A stretch of DNA of 11,752 nt from positions 1-11,752 of the forward strand of contig DAOOVW010000047.1 of NCBI GenBank assembly GCA_035370465.1, read 5' to 3'. Position 1 is the first letter of the stretch; each line of letters opens with the position of its first letter. Of this stretch, positions 1-7,724 are shown piece after piece. Below the pieces are notes generated by a model. It searched no databases. It saw nothing but the letters and a program-made list of their open reading frames with translations, and was not told where the DNA came from. Source of the DNA: a bacterium (GTDB lineage Bacteria > Ratteibacteria > UBA8468 > B48-G9 > JAFGKM01). Both the position numbers and the translations under genes were made by a program.

Positions 1-992
1 GTTGGACCTGTTACAAGCACAATACCACCTGAATATTTTAACAAATTCTCCCATCTTTTTAAATCATATTCAAGAAAACCCAATTCTTCCAATCCCTTTA
101 ACATTGATGTTTTATCAAGAATTCTCAAAACAACACTTTCTCCATAAATTCCAGGTAAAGATGAAACACGAAAATCAATTGGTCTTCCACTTATATCAAG
201 CATAATTCTACCATCCTGCGGAAGCCGTTTTTCAGCCAGGTCCATTTTTGCCATTAACTTAACTCTTGCTATAACTGCTTTCTCAATCCTTTTTGGTGGA
301 GAGACAGTCTCATATAAAACCCCATCAATTCTAAACCTAACTCTAAATTTCTTTTCAAGTGGCTCAAAATGAATATCACTTGCTCTTCTTCTCAATGCTT
401 CAACAAAAACAAGATTTACTATTTTAACTACTGGCGCCTGTAATGCAAGGGACTCTTCATCATCCCCTAATTCTTCTGCTGGTAAATCCAGGTCTATTGT
501 TGCACTACTTGCTTCCTGAATCATTTTTGTTAAGTCCTCCATTTCTCCTTCACCATAATACTTTTCAAGAAGTTGGTCCATCTCTTCTTTAAAAGTTACC
601 ATAATTTCTACATCTTTTATACCCTCAATATTTATCAGCCCTTTAAAGTAATCACCAGCAAGAATATTTATAGGGTCATCTGTAACAAGAACAACAACTC
701 CATTTTCTCTTTTTTCCCATGGAACCACTCTATGACTCTTGGCAATTTTCCCGGGTAATAGAGAAAGAACTTCATGGGGTATTTCTCTTGCGGATAATTC
801 TCTTTGAACTATTCCTAATTGAAAATAAAAAGAAGGAGCAACCTCTCCAAACGGTAACATTCCCCTATTTTGAAAAATTTCCTTTAATGGCTGACCTGTT
901 TTACTTTGTTCTTCCAGTGCAAGCTCTATTTCTTTTCTACCCCAAAGACCTACATTTTGAATAATATTTATTACTTCTTTTTTTGTTGGCAT
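1..992 (-). CDS. GspE/PulE/PilB-family secretion or type IV pilus assembly ATPase, C-terminus cut by window edge
   Basis: Cytoplasmic hexameric ATPase that powers type II secretion or type IV pilus extension. I translated the minus strand from the ATG at 992 and got 330 open codons to the window edge; family members usually run to about 550-570 residues, so roughly the last 40% is missing. Residues 1-150 look like the MshEN/T2SSE_N domain. The core then shows ASDIHFEP (204-211), RFRIDGVLY (219-227), the Asp-box-like MAKMDLAEKRLPQDGRI (247-263) and DFRVSSLPGIYGESVVLRIL (273-292). The frame ends at GGIVLVTGP, the start of the Walker A loop. An acidic linker (172-181) separates the N domain from the core. 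GspE and PilB cannot be told apart here because no neighbouring secretion gene is visible. Start choice: a TTGACA-N17-TATTAT promoter lies directly upstream and there is no Shine-Dalgarno. Confidence 0.93.
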   Translation of the reverse strand, partial: MPTKKEVINIIQNVGLWGRKEIELALEEQSKTGQPLKEIFQNRGMLPFGEVAPSFYFQLGIVQRELSAREIPHEVLSLLPGKIAKSHRVVPWEKRENGVVVLVTDDPINILAGDYFKGLINIEGIKDVEIMVTFKEEMDQLLEKYYGEGEMEDLTKMIQEASSATIDLDLPAEELGDDEESLALQAPVVKIVNLVFVEALRRRASDIHFEPLEKKFRVRFRIDGVLYETVSPPKRIEKAVIARVKLMAKMDLAEKRLPQDGRIMLDISGRPIDFRVSSLPGIYGESVVLRILDKTSMLKGLEELGFLEYDLKRWENLLKYSGGIVLVTGP

Positions 993-1001
993 TGTATAAC
1001 T

Positions 1002-1030
1002 ATAATATCACTTTAAAAATATTTTGTCAA
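1002..1030 (-). promoter_or_regulatory. Sigma70-type promoter of the GspE/PilB gene, predicted near-leaderless
   Basis: On the minus strand TTGACA (1030-1025) is followed by a 17-bp spacer and TATTAT (1007-1002). Transcription would be expected to begin about 7 nt after the -10 box, near 995, only about 3 nt before the ATG at 992. No AGGAGG-like site lies between. Seen directly: both hexamers and the spacing. Inferred: start position and near-leaderless translation. Confidence 0.7.
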
Positions 1031-1107
1031 CAACAATTTTTTCTTTCTTTTTTTGCTATCTTGATTTGAAAATAATATTTATCCTTATCAAATCCTCACC
1101 TAAAAAT

Positions 1108-2277
1108 TTATTTATATTTCCATCCTTCATCAAGCATAATAAGAAAATTTTGAACAGGAATATAGTTTGCTATTGAATTTCCAGAACCCAAAGCATACCT
1201 TTCAGGCATACATTGGTCAAGAACTCTTCTTACATATTTTCTTAAATTTTCTTCATTATAAGTACATAATTTATTAACATCAATCCCACCCAAAATACCA
1301 ATTTTTTCATCATATAACTCTTTAAATTCCCATACAGGAATGATTTCATCCTGAAAAGAATGAAAAGCATCTATCTTTACATCATATATAAAATCATTCA
1401 TAATTTCTAAAACATTTCCACAACAATGAAGAAAATACATTTTCCCTTTTTCATGCGCAATTTGAGAAAATTTTTTATGAAATGGAATTACTAATTTTCT
1501 TATGTAGAACGGTGAAAGAAATGTTGATGTTTTAAAACCCAAGTCATCCCCTTGAAAAAATCCTTCAACATTATCAATTTCAACAATATTTTCATAAAAA
1601 GATACCATCAATTGTCCAACTTTATTAAAAACCGCCTCAACTAATTCATAATTTTCATATATTAAATAACTCATATTCTCAAAACCAAGAATTTTCTCAC
1701 TTGATATTTCAAAAACACCAGAAGAAGGGCAAACCACCATTTTCATTCCTTCTGGTAAATTTTTACTTGTAATTTCATAAGTTTTATAATCAATTTCATT
1801 TATTTTTGGCCATGGGTATTTTTCAAACTCATCCCAATTTGAAATTACACCTTTATTTTCTTCTACCCATCCCCTCTGCCCTCTTGAAAGAACTGCAGTA
1901 TCCTCTCCTACCCTCCCTTTCCCCTCAAAATCAAGCCCCCCTGATATTCTCGCATAATCATACCCTAATTGATACCAGAAATAAATTTCCTGTTTGGTCC
2001 AATCATCAATATTTTCATAAGAAAAATCAATCCATTTTCTCCCAAAATATTTTTCACTAATATATTTTTTAATCTCATAATCAAAAAGAAGTTCGGCAAA
2101 ATGCACCCTTTTCGCTTTTTCTTTCCCTTCAAGAACTTTTTTGAATGTCTCAAAATCGGCTTTTTTCTTTTCTGATATAAATTTGAATTCCACATTTTTA
2201 ATTGTAATATTTCCTTGAAATAAATCAATAAATAAAATATAATTTTTGTATGGAAAATTATAAATTATTTTCGCCAT
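1108..2277 (-). CDS. Uroporphyrinogen-decarboxylase-family (URO-D/MtaA-like) protein
   Basis: 389 residues with a URO-D (beta/alpha)8 barrel fold. Recognisable stretches are FKKVLEGKEKAKRVHFAEL (45-63, the usual N-terminal family motif), GDDLGF (243-248), FLHCCGN (282-288, corresponding to the His/Cys metal-site region of MtaA/CmuA-type relatives), GGIDVN (330-335) and GSGNSI (364-369). Such divergent paralogues often act in methyl transfer or on unknown substrates rather than in haem synthesis; no haem genes are nearby, so I do not call it HemE. The start is doubtful. The family motif normally sits 10-20 residues from the N-terminus, here about 45. Using the ATG at 2277 also makes the gene overlap purB head-to-head by 28 bp and run through the purB promoter. 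A GTG at 2193 would give 361 residues and avoid both. Neither start has a good Shine-Dalgarno. Confidence 0.82.
   Translation of the reverse strand: MAKIIYNFPYKNYILFIDLFQGNITIKNVEFKFISEKKKADFETFKKVLEGKEKAKRVHFAELLFDYEIKKYISEKYFGRKWIDFSYENIDDWTKQEIYFWYQLGYDYARISGGLDFEGKGRVGEDTAVLSRGQRGWVEENKGVISNWDEFEKYPWPKINEIDYKTYEITSKNLPEGMKMVVCPSSGVFEISSEKILGFENMSYLIYENYELVEAVFNKVGQLMVSFYENIVEIDNVEGFFQGDDLGFKTSTFLSPFYIRKLVIPFHKKFSQIAHEKGKMYFLHCCGNVLEIMNDFIYDVKIDAFHSFQDEIIPVWEFKELYDEKIGILGGIDVNKLCTYNEENLRKYVRRVLDQCMPERYALGSGNSIANYIPVQNFLIMLDEGWKYK
2215..2243 (+). promoter_or_regulatory. Sigma70-type promoter of purBC, predicted leaderless
   Basis: TTGAAA (2215-2220), a 17-bp spacer and a perfect TATAAT (2238-2243) sit just before the purB ATG at 2250. 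A start 7 nt past the -10 box falls on the A of that ATG, and no Shine-Dalgarno exists in the 6-nt gap. The promoter lies inside the N-terminal codons of the opposite-strand URO-D-like gene if that gene starts at 2277. Confidence 0.75.
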
Positions 2278-3620
2278 CTGATTATAGATACAAAGTAGAC
2301 CAACTTATTGATTATCTTACAGAAGAAAGTTTTCTTAATTATAAAATTAAAGTTGAAATTGCACTTCTCCAAACACTTTCAGATTTTAATCTCTGTCCAG
2401 AAGATGTTGTAAAAGAAGTAGAAAAGGTAGCCCGGAATATAAAGGCAGAAGAAATATATGAGGAAGAAAAAAGGATAAAACATGATATAAGGGCAATTGT
2501 TAATGTTTTGAAGAAAAATGTATCTGAGAAAGCAAAACCATTTATTCATTTTTGTGCTACTTCTTATGATATTGTTGAACCAGCAAGATGTCTTATGTTA
2601 AAAGAAGCAACAGAAAAAGTAATTATTCCAGATATGATTGAGCTTGAAGATATTTTCATAAAACAGGCAAGGAAAGAAAAGAAAACAATTCAAATTGGAA
2701 GAACACATGGACAACATGCAGAACCAATTACTTTTGGATTTTTTCTTTCTGTTTATATTGAAAGATGGGGAGAAAGAATTTTAAAAGTAAATAACGCAAA
2801 AGAAAACCTAAAAGGAAAATTTTCAGGTCCAGTTGGTTGTTATAATGGACTTTCACTTTTTATAAAAGATGTAGAAAAATTTGAAAGTACTTTTCTTGAA
2901 AAACTTTCTCTTAAACCATCAAGAATTTCAACTCAAATTGTTCCACCTGAACCAATGGTTGATTTTGTCCATTCTATAATTTCTTCTTTTTCAGTCCTTG
3001 CAAATCTTTCAGATGATATGAGAAACTTACAAAGAACAGAAATAGGAGAAGTTGGAGAGCCATTTGAGGAAAATCAGGTTGGTTCTTCTACAATGCCACA
3101 AAAAAGAAATCCAATAAATTTTGAAAATGTAAAGAGTGCATGGAAAACATTTATGCCAAGAATTATAACTTCTTATTCAGACCAGATTTCAGAACATCAA
3201 AGGGACTTAACAAATTCTTTATCACAAAGATATATTCCAGAATTGCTTGTTATGTTTGATTCATCTATCAGAAGAATAAAAAGTATAATGGAGAAAATTG
3301 TTGTTGATAAAAATAATTTGGTGAAAAATTTTAATATGAGTAAAGACAAAATTATAGCAGAACCAATGCAAATTTTACTTTCTTTTTATGGACATCCTGA
3401 TGCACATGAAAAAATAAGGCAACTTTCAATGAAATCATATCAAACAGGTATTCCCTTAACAGAAATTGTTTTTCAGGATGAAGAAATTAAAAAATATATT
3501 GAAAAATTTACACCTCAACAAAGAAAAGTAATAGAAAACCCAGAGAATTATACAGGAATTGCAAGTCAGAAAGTGAACAAAATATGCAATTTCTGGGAAA
3601 AAAAATTAAAAAGGATATAA
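2250..3620 (+). CDS. purB: Adenylosuccinate lyase
   Basis: Cytosolic homotetrameric lyase that splits SAICAR to AICAR plus fumarate and adenylosuccinate to AMP plus fumarate, two steps of purine synthesis. The 456 residues match the usual length. Motifs in order: FSPSDYRY (7-14), KHDI (77-80), PFIHFCATSYDI (97-108), GRTHGQHAEPITFG (150-163, with the His of the active site), and the fumarase/aspartase-superfamily signature GSSTMPQKRNPI (278-289) on the mobile catalytic loop. The start at 2250 is supported by the promoter 6 nt upstream and by the N-terminal SPxDxRY motif lying at the usual distance. purC follows one nucleotide after the TAA stop, so the two are surely co-transcribed; PurC makes the SAICAR that PurB cleaves. 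Confidence 0.96.
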   Translation: MENYKLFSPSDYRYKVDQLIDYLTEESFLNYKIKVEIALLQTLSDFNLCPEDVVKEVEKVARNIKAEEIYEEEKRIKHDIRAIVNVLKKNVSEKAKPFIHFCATSYDIVEPARCLMLKEATEKVIIPDMIELEDIFIKQARKEKKTIQIGRTHGQHAEPITFGFFLSVYIERWGERILKVNNAKENLKGKFSGPVGCYNGLSLFIKDVEKFESTFLEKLSLKPSRISTQIVPPEPMVDFVHSIISSFSVLANLSDDMRNLQRTEIGEVGEPFEENQVGSSTMPQKRNPINFENVKSAWKTFMPRIITSYSDQISEHQRDLTNSLSQRYIPELLVMFDSSIRRIKSIMEKIVVDKNNLVKNFNMSKDKIIAEPMQILLSFYGHPDAHEKIRQLSMKSYQTGIPLTEIVFQDEEIKKYIEKFTPQQRKVIENPENYTGIASQKVNKICNFWEKKLKRI

Positions 3621-3621
3621 A

Positions 3622-4659
<1,038 letters not shown>

Positions 4660-4680
4660 TTCTGGAACTATGTTTCAGAA
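4660..4680 (+). terminator. Possible weak hairpin after purC
   Basis: TTCTGGAA (4660-4667) can pair with TTTCAGAA (4673-4680), 8 bp with one G-T wobble and a 5-nt loop, beginning right after the purC stop. No T-run follows, so an intrinsic terminator is not established. It marks the junction between the purine operon and the accessory arsM region. Confidence 0.3.
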
Positions 4681-4772
4681 AACGGTGTGTATTTGAAAAA
4701 ATCCGAATTGCTTTTGTTCTTTTGCGGCAAAATACAGTTAAATAATAATAAAAAGAGAGGGAATTTATTGAG

Positions 4773-4880
4773 ATGAAAAAACAACAAAATTTGAATAAAA
4801 AAGTGTTACCGATGTGCCCAACTCATACACACCACAAAAAAGAGAGAAAGTGTGTTTATTGTGCAATAAGAAAAATTTAA
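4773..4880 (+). CDS. Small Cys/His-rich basic peptide, 35 residues, function unknown
   Basis: A 36-codon reading frame from ATG 4773 to TAA 4878-4880, found by reading the gap between purC and arsM. The peptide is strongly basic (many Lys) and contains C15-P-T-H18-T-H20-H21 and, after KKERK, C27-V-Y-C30. Two Cys/His clusters 12 residues apart could hold one zinc ion or, given the neighbour, bind a thiophilic metalloid; this is inference only. A purine-rich GAGAGGG (4755-4761) stands 11 nt before the ATG, a little far for an ideal ribosome binding site. It lies 53 bp upstream of arsM on the same strand. It may also be chance: the frame is short and I recognise no family. Confidence 0.4.
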   Translation: MKKQQNLNKKVLPMCPTHTHHKKERKCVYCAIRKI

Positions 4881-4933
4881 AAATATCAGTAATTTTTTAA
4901 ATAAATTTATCAATTAACAAGGAATAAAAAATT

Positions 4934-5683
4934 ATGAAAAAAGACATTAAGCAAATCGTTAAGAAATATTACGGAAAAATTGCGACTAAAAATACCGGCT
5001 GTTGTAGCAGTGGTTGCGGTTGTGAAAATACAGCAACCAATGAACAAATTGCAGAAAGCATAGGTTATTCCAATCAAGAAATAAAATCAGCGTCTGACGC
5101 AAATCTGGGACTCGGCTGTGGCAATCCAACAGGAATGGGACAAATTAGAGAGGGAGATGTTGTTTTAGATCTAGGTTCGGGAGCGGGATTTGATTGTTTT
5201 TTAGCAGCCAAAAAAGTTGGCATATCAGGACGTGTTATTGGCGTAGAAATATCTGAGGAAATGGTAGAAAGAGCAAGATCTAACGCCAACAAATACGGAT
5301 ATAAAAATGTAGAGTTTAGATTGGGCGATATTGAAGAATTGCCGGTTGAGGATAATTCCATTAATATAATAATCAGTAATTGCGTTATCAATCTTGCGCC
5401 GGATAAGTCAAAAGTTTTTAATGAGGCACGCCGAGTCCTCAAAAAAGGGGGGAAAATGTATATTTCAGATATTGTATTGCTGAAAAATTTATCAAAAGAA
5501 CAAAAAGGAGACAATGAATTAATAGCGGGGTGTGTGGGCGGTGCTTTATTAAAAAATGACTACTTGAAAATTATTAAAAAAGCAGGACTCAAAATAAAAG
5601 TTTTATCCGAAGATAAAGATATAAGCAAAAGACATTATCAAGGAATACCGCTTGAGAGTTTAAAAATTGAAATTCAAAAATAA
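4934..5683 (+). CDS. arsM: Arsenite S-adenosylmethionine methyltransferase
   Basis: Cytosolic SAM-dependent enzyme that methylates As(III), giving methylated and volatile arsenicals. The 249 residues are on the short side. An N-terminal Cys cluster CCSSGCGC (23-30) is followed by LGLGCGNPT (the first arsenic-binding Cys), the SAM-binding loop VVLDLGSGAGFDCFLAA, GDIEELP (motif II region), ISNCVINLAPDK with the second As-binding Cys, and LIAGCVGGAL with the third. All three conserved cysteines of the family are therefore present, which argues for a working enzyme. AAGGA stands about 10 nt before the ATG. No ArsR, ArsB/Acr3 or ArsC gene is seen. Codon use (GCG, CGC, CTC, CTG, GGC) is visibly richer in G/C than in flanking genes, pointing to horizontal acquisition. 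Confidence 0.93.
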   Translation: MKKDIKQIVKKYYGKIATKNTGCCSSGCGCENTATNEQIAESIGYSNQEIKSASDANLGLGCGNPTGMGQIREGDVVLDLGSGAGFDCFLAAKKVGISGRVIGVEISEEMVERARSNANKYGYKNVEFRLGDIEELPVEDNSINIIISNCVINLAPDKSKVFNEARRVLKKGGKMYISDIVLLKNLSKEQKGDNELIAGCVGGALLKNDYLKIIKKAGLKIKVLSEDKDISKRHYQGIPLESLKIEIQK

Positions 5684-5684
5684 T

Positions 5685-5787
5685 AAAGAAAAACCCGCTT
5701 CTGGCGTTCTGCCTTCGGCGGAACAAAAACAAAAAATTAAACTTTGCGCCTAAAATCGGCTGGCGAGCCCTCGCAAAGGGCGAGCCA
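5685..5787. terminator. GC-rich inverted repeats between arsM and tRNA-Ser, likely bidirectional terminator region
   Basis: Several inverted repeats crowd this gap. GTTCTGCC (5706-5713) pairs with GGCGGAAC (5717-5724), 8 bp with one wobble, just after arsM. On the minus strand TCCGC (5722-5718) and GCGGG (5698-5694) can enclose a GGC/GCC inner stem and are followed by TTTTTCTTT (5693-5685), a reasonable intrinsic terminator for tRNA-Ser. A second hairpin, CTCGC (5770-5774) with GCGAG (5780-5784), sits nearer the tRNA and is flanked by two direct copies of GGCGAGCC (5762-5769 and 5779-5786). The local G/C richness contrasts strongly with the rest of the window. Confidence 0.45.
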
Positions 5788-5805
5788 AACCTTTCCTTTT
5801 CCAAC

Positions 5806-5898
5806 TGGCGGAGAGGGAGGGATTTGAACCCCCGTCCACCCTTTTCGGGCAGAAGCCGATTTCGAATCGGCCGCTTTCATCCACTCAGCCACCTCTCC
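5806..5898 (-). tRNA. tRNA-Ser, anticodon CGA
   Basis: Read on the minus strand, GGAGAGG (5898-5892) pairs with CCTCTCC (5816-5810) as a perfect 7-bp acceptor stem, followed by discriminator G and an encoded CCA (5808-5806). The anticodon arm GCCGA/TCGGC closes loop TTCGAAA with anticodon CGA (reads UCG). There is a long variable arm with a CCC/GGG stem and a T arm with loop TTCAAAT, so the class II Ser identity is clear; length is 93 nt including CCA. UCG should be a rare codon in such an AT-rich genome. The 5' 25 nt are duplicated at 7715-7739. The new upstream sequence contains only weak promoter candidates for this strand; the palindromic TATAATTATA at 5938-5947 is the best. Confidence 0.96.
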
Positions 5899-5915
5899 TG
5901 TTGGTAAAAATTATT
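5874..5915. repeat. 42-bp perfect direct repeat, copy A (5' end of intact tRNA-Ser plus upstream)
   Basis: Identical base for base to 7715-7756, offset 1841 bp. It covers the first 25 nt of tRNA-Ser (5874-5898) and 17 nt upstream (5899-5915). Identity breaks at once on both sides (G at 5873 against T at 7714; A at 5916 against T at 7757), so the repeat is exactly 42 bp. Confidence 0.97.
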
Positions 5916-5935
5916 ATTTTATAATTCAATAATTT

Positions 5936-5947
5936 GTTATAATTATA
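5936..5947. promoter_or_regulatory. Extended -10 promoter of the cassette effector gene, palindromic
   Basis: Plus strand: TG at 5935-5936, then T, then TATAAT (5938-5943), a textbook extended -10 (TGnTATAAT), which can work without a -35 box; none is seen at the right distance. The ATG at 5950 is 6 nt downstream, exactly where transcription would start, and there is no Shine-Dalgarno. TATAATTATA (5938-5947) is a perfect palindrome, so the minus strand also carries TATAAT (5947-5942) pointing at tRNA-Ser. One site might therefore fire in both directions. Confidence 0.55.
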
Positions 5948-5949
5948 CT

Positions 5950-6879
5950 ATGAATTATCTTAATTATGGAATTATTGAGAAAGAATTCCCATGGATTTTT
6001 GAAAAACAACAACAGGCAATTATAAGTCCTGATGTAGATGGGATATTATGCGGTTTACTTATGTCAAATTACTTAGAATGGGAAATTGTTGGCTTTTACG
6101 ATGGGAAAATGCTCTGTCAGACAAAAAATATAAGTATCAAAGATTGTATTTTTCTTGATATTGAAATTTTTAGAAAGGAAATAAGAAGTTGTGGTCATCA
6201 TATGCTTTTATACAACAAGAACGAAGTTCCTGATAATTGGGGAAATTTCAATAAGTCAATCAATCCAAATAATTTAAGAAATTTTGATGCTCTTCATAAT
6301 TTTCAAAAGAAATACCCATTAGCGACAATTCATTTTCTTTTGTGCTGTTTAAAAGAAATATTAAATAAAGAAATTAAGTTTTTAAACACCACAACTGTTC
6401 CTCTTTTATATGTTGATGGAACTTTTAAAAATTTACTTAATTACCCTGAAAATTGTAATGAATGGCTTATGTTTCTTAAAGCGAAAAAGCAAGATAGTCC
6501 AATTTACCCAATTTTTGAGATATTTTCAAGACAGAAACTTAAAGATATTATCCATTTATTACAGAGTATTTTTGAAAAGTTTGATAACATAAAAATCAAT
6601 AAAAGAAGAGGAGATAAAATTTTATTAGAGAAAATTAATAATATCCCTTTATCTTTCCAAAAATATTATCCACTTTTTGAACTATTAGGTGAATATACTG
6701 GATGGGAATTTAAAAAAGAAAAGTGGAATTTAGAGGAGTTTAAAATAATTAAACTTGAGAAAAAGATAGAAAACAGCTTAACGGGTAAAAATTTTATAGA
6801 GATTATAGAAAAAAACCCAATCTCATGGGCAATTACAGCAAACAAAAGAATGGAATACACATTAGGAAATTTTGGATAA
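5950..6879 (+). CDS. Unrecognised cassette protein with DHH-phosphoesterase-like N-terminal motifs; candidate effector
   Basis: 309 residues, no signal peptide or membrane segment seen. The N-terminal half contains AIISPDVDGILCGLL (23-37), CIFLDIEIFRKEIRSCGHHM (66-85) and a later PNNLRNFDALHNF (106-118) and YPLATIHFLL (122-131). The spacing of DxDG (28-31), an Asp ending a predicted beta strand (D70) and HH (83-84) resembles motifs I-III of the DHH/RecJ phosphoesterase family, except that the Asp of DHH is Gly. This is weak evidence for a divergent metal-dependent phosphoesterase or nuclease. The C-terminal half is Lys-rich and has no motif I know. It faces a DNA methyltransferase inside a direct-repeat-bounded insertion, so a role as restriction-type partner is a reasonable inference but unproven. 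Its stop (6877-6879) directly abuts the methyltransferase stop. Predicted leaderless. Confidence 0.85.
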   Translation: MNYLNYGIIEKEFPWIFEKQQQAIISPDVDGILCGLLMSNYLEWEIVGFYDGKMLCQTKNISIKDCIFLDIEIFRKEIRSCGHHMLLYNKNEVPDNWGNFNKSINPNNLRNFDALHNFQKKYPLATIHFLLCCLKEILNKEIKFLNTTTVPLLYVDGTFKNLLNYPENCNEWLMFLKAKKQDSPIYPIFEIFSRQKLKDIIHLLQSIFEKFDNIKINKRRGDKILLEKINNIPLSFQKYYPLFELLGEYTGWEFKKEKWNLEEFKIIKLEKKIENSLTGKNFIEIIEKNPISWAITANKRMEYTLGNFG

Positions 6880-7689
6880 TTATTTTTCAATAAATAAAGG
6901 AATAGAATACATTTCTATTCTTTTTTCGGCTAATTCACAATATTCCTTTGAAATTTCAAATCCAATAAATTTCCTACCTAACTTTATTGATGCTATTGCT
7001 GTTGTTCCACTACCCATAAATGGGTCTAACACAATGCCATTTTCAGGACAAAAACATTCTATAAAATCAACAGGTAATTTATCAGGAAAAGTTGCTGGAT
7101 GTTGATGTTTTAATTTATCGCCATCTCCACAGGTTAAATATTCCCAGATAGTTCCTCTACACTTCATTTTATTTATTTTTATTTGTCTTGATTTAAGTGT
7201 TTTTCCATTTGTCAGTCGTGTTGCTCCTCCTGTCATAGTAACTCCACCCCATTTAGATGGAATTTTTAATGGCGCTTTATTAAAATATTGTGGTTTCTCC
7301 CCTTTTAAAAAAACAGGCATATATTCGTGGTCAACTCTAAATCTTTTGTTCCACCACGCTCCTTCTGCACCATATTTTTTGTATATTAAACATTCAAATA
7401 ACTTAAAACCAATATTTTCACACCAGTCAATAATTGTTTTAAAAGAAGTAAGTGTTTTACTATAATTTTTTGTCTGGTCTTGAATTACCATTACAGCAAT
7501 ACCCCCTTCTTTAAGAACTCTGTAAATCTCCATTCCAACACTATGAAGGTCTAATTTAAATCCGTGATAATTCCTTATATTATCGTAAGGTGGAGAAGTA
7601 ACTACAAGGTCAATACTTTTATCTGGAAGCAATTTCATTCCTTCTACACAATCCATACATACAACTTTATTTATAAGTTTTTCTATCAT
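6880..7689 (-). CDS. Site-specific DNA methyltransferase, beta class (N4-cytosine or N6-adenine)
   Basis: Transfers a methyl group from SAM to an exocyclic amino group in DNA. With the ATG at 7689 the protein has 269 residues. Motif IV TSPPYDNIRNYHG (31-43) comes first and the SAM-binding motif I DPFMGSGTTAIASIKLGRKF (222-241) near the C-terminus, the beta-class order; TSPPY is commonest in N4-cytosine enzymes but does occur in N6-adenine ones. FRVDHEYMPVFLKG (117-130) and HPATFPDKLP (197-206) are typical of small phage- and type II-associated enzymes. The middle part (about 135-195) is probably target recognition. A GTG at 7725 in the same frame would add 12 residues partly encoded by the tRNA remnant and is unlikely. 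It now follows yggS on the same strand, taking the place tRNA-Ser had, so read-through from yggS may add expression. Confidence 0.94.
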   Translation of the reverse strand: MIEKLINKVVCMDCVEGMKLLPDKSIDLVVTSPPYDNIRNYHGFKLDLHSVGMEIYRVLKEGGIAVMVIQDQTKNYSKTLTSFKTIIDWCENIGFKLFECLIYKKYGAEGAWWNKRFRVDHEYMPVFLKGEKPQYFNKAPLKIPSKWGGVTMTGGATRLTNGKTLKSRQIKINKMKCRGTIWEYLTCGDGDKLKHQHPATFPDKLPVDFIECFCPENGIVLDPFMGSGTTAIASIKLGRKFIGFEISKEYCELAEKRIEMYSIPLFIEK

Positions 7690-7695
7690 ACCTTT

Positions 7696-7724
7696 ATTAT
7701 ATAAAATTTTGTATCTTTCATCCA
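7696..7724 (-). promoter_or_regulatory. Promoter of the DNA methyltransferase, predicted leaderless
   Basis: Perfect TATAAT (7701-7696) on the minus strand, 6 nt before the ATG at 7689; the expected transcription start coincides with that ATG. The hexamer 17 bp upstream is TGGATG (7724-7719), a weak -35 that belongs to the tRNA-Ser remnant of the right repeat. AAAGG lies in the 6-nt gap but is too close to the ATG to act as ribosome binding site. Confidence 0.5.

Noticed and set aside
573..964. Plus-strand reading frames of 61 and 81 codons
   Set aside because: They lie entirely opposite the continuous GspE/PilB coding frame and have no family features.
1108..2277. Calling the URO-D-like gene hemE
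   Set aside because: The sequence fits the divergent MtaA/CmuA-like relatives (FLHCCGN, long insert), and no haem gene is near.
4660..4933. A copy of the tRNA-Ser 3' end marking the far border of the arsM island
   Set aside because: I looked for the GGGATTTGAACC-type T-arm sequence and found none in this gap, so no att-like pair can be claimed.
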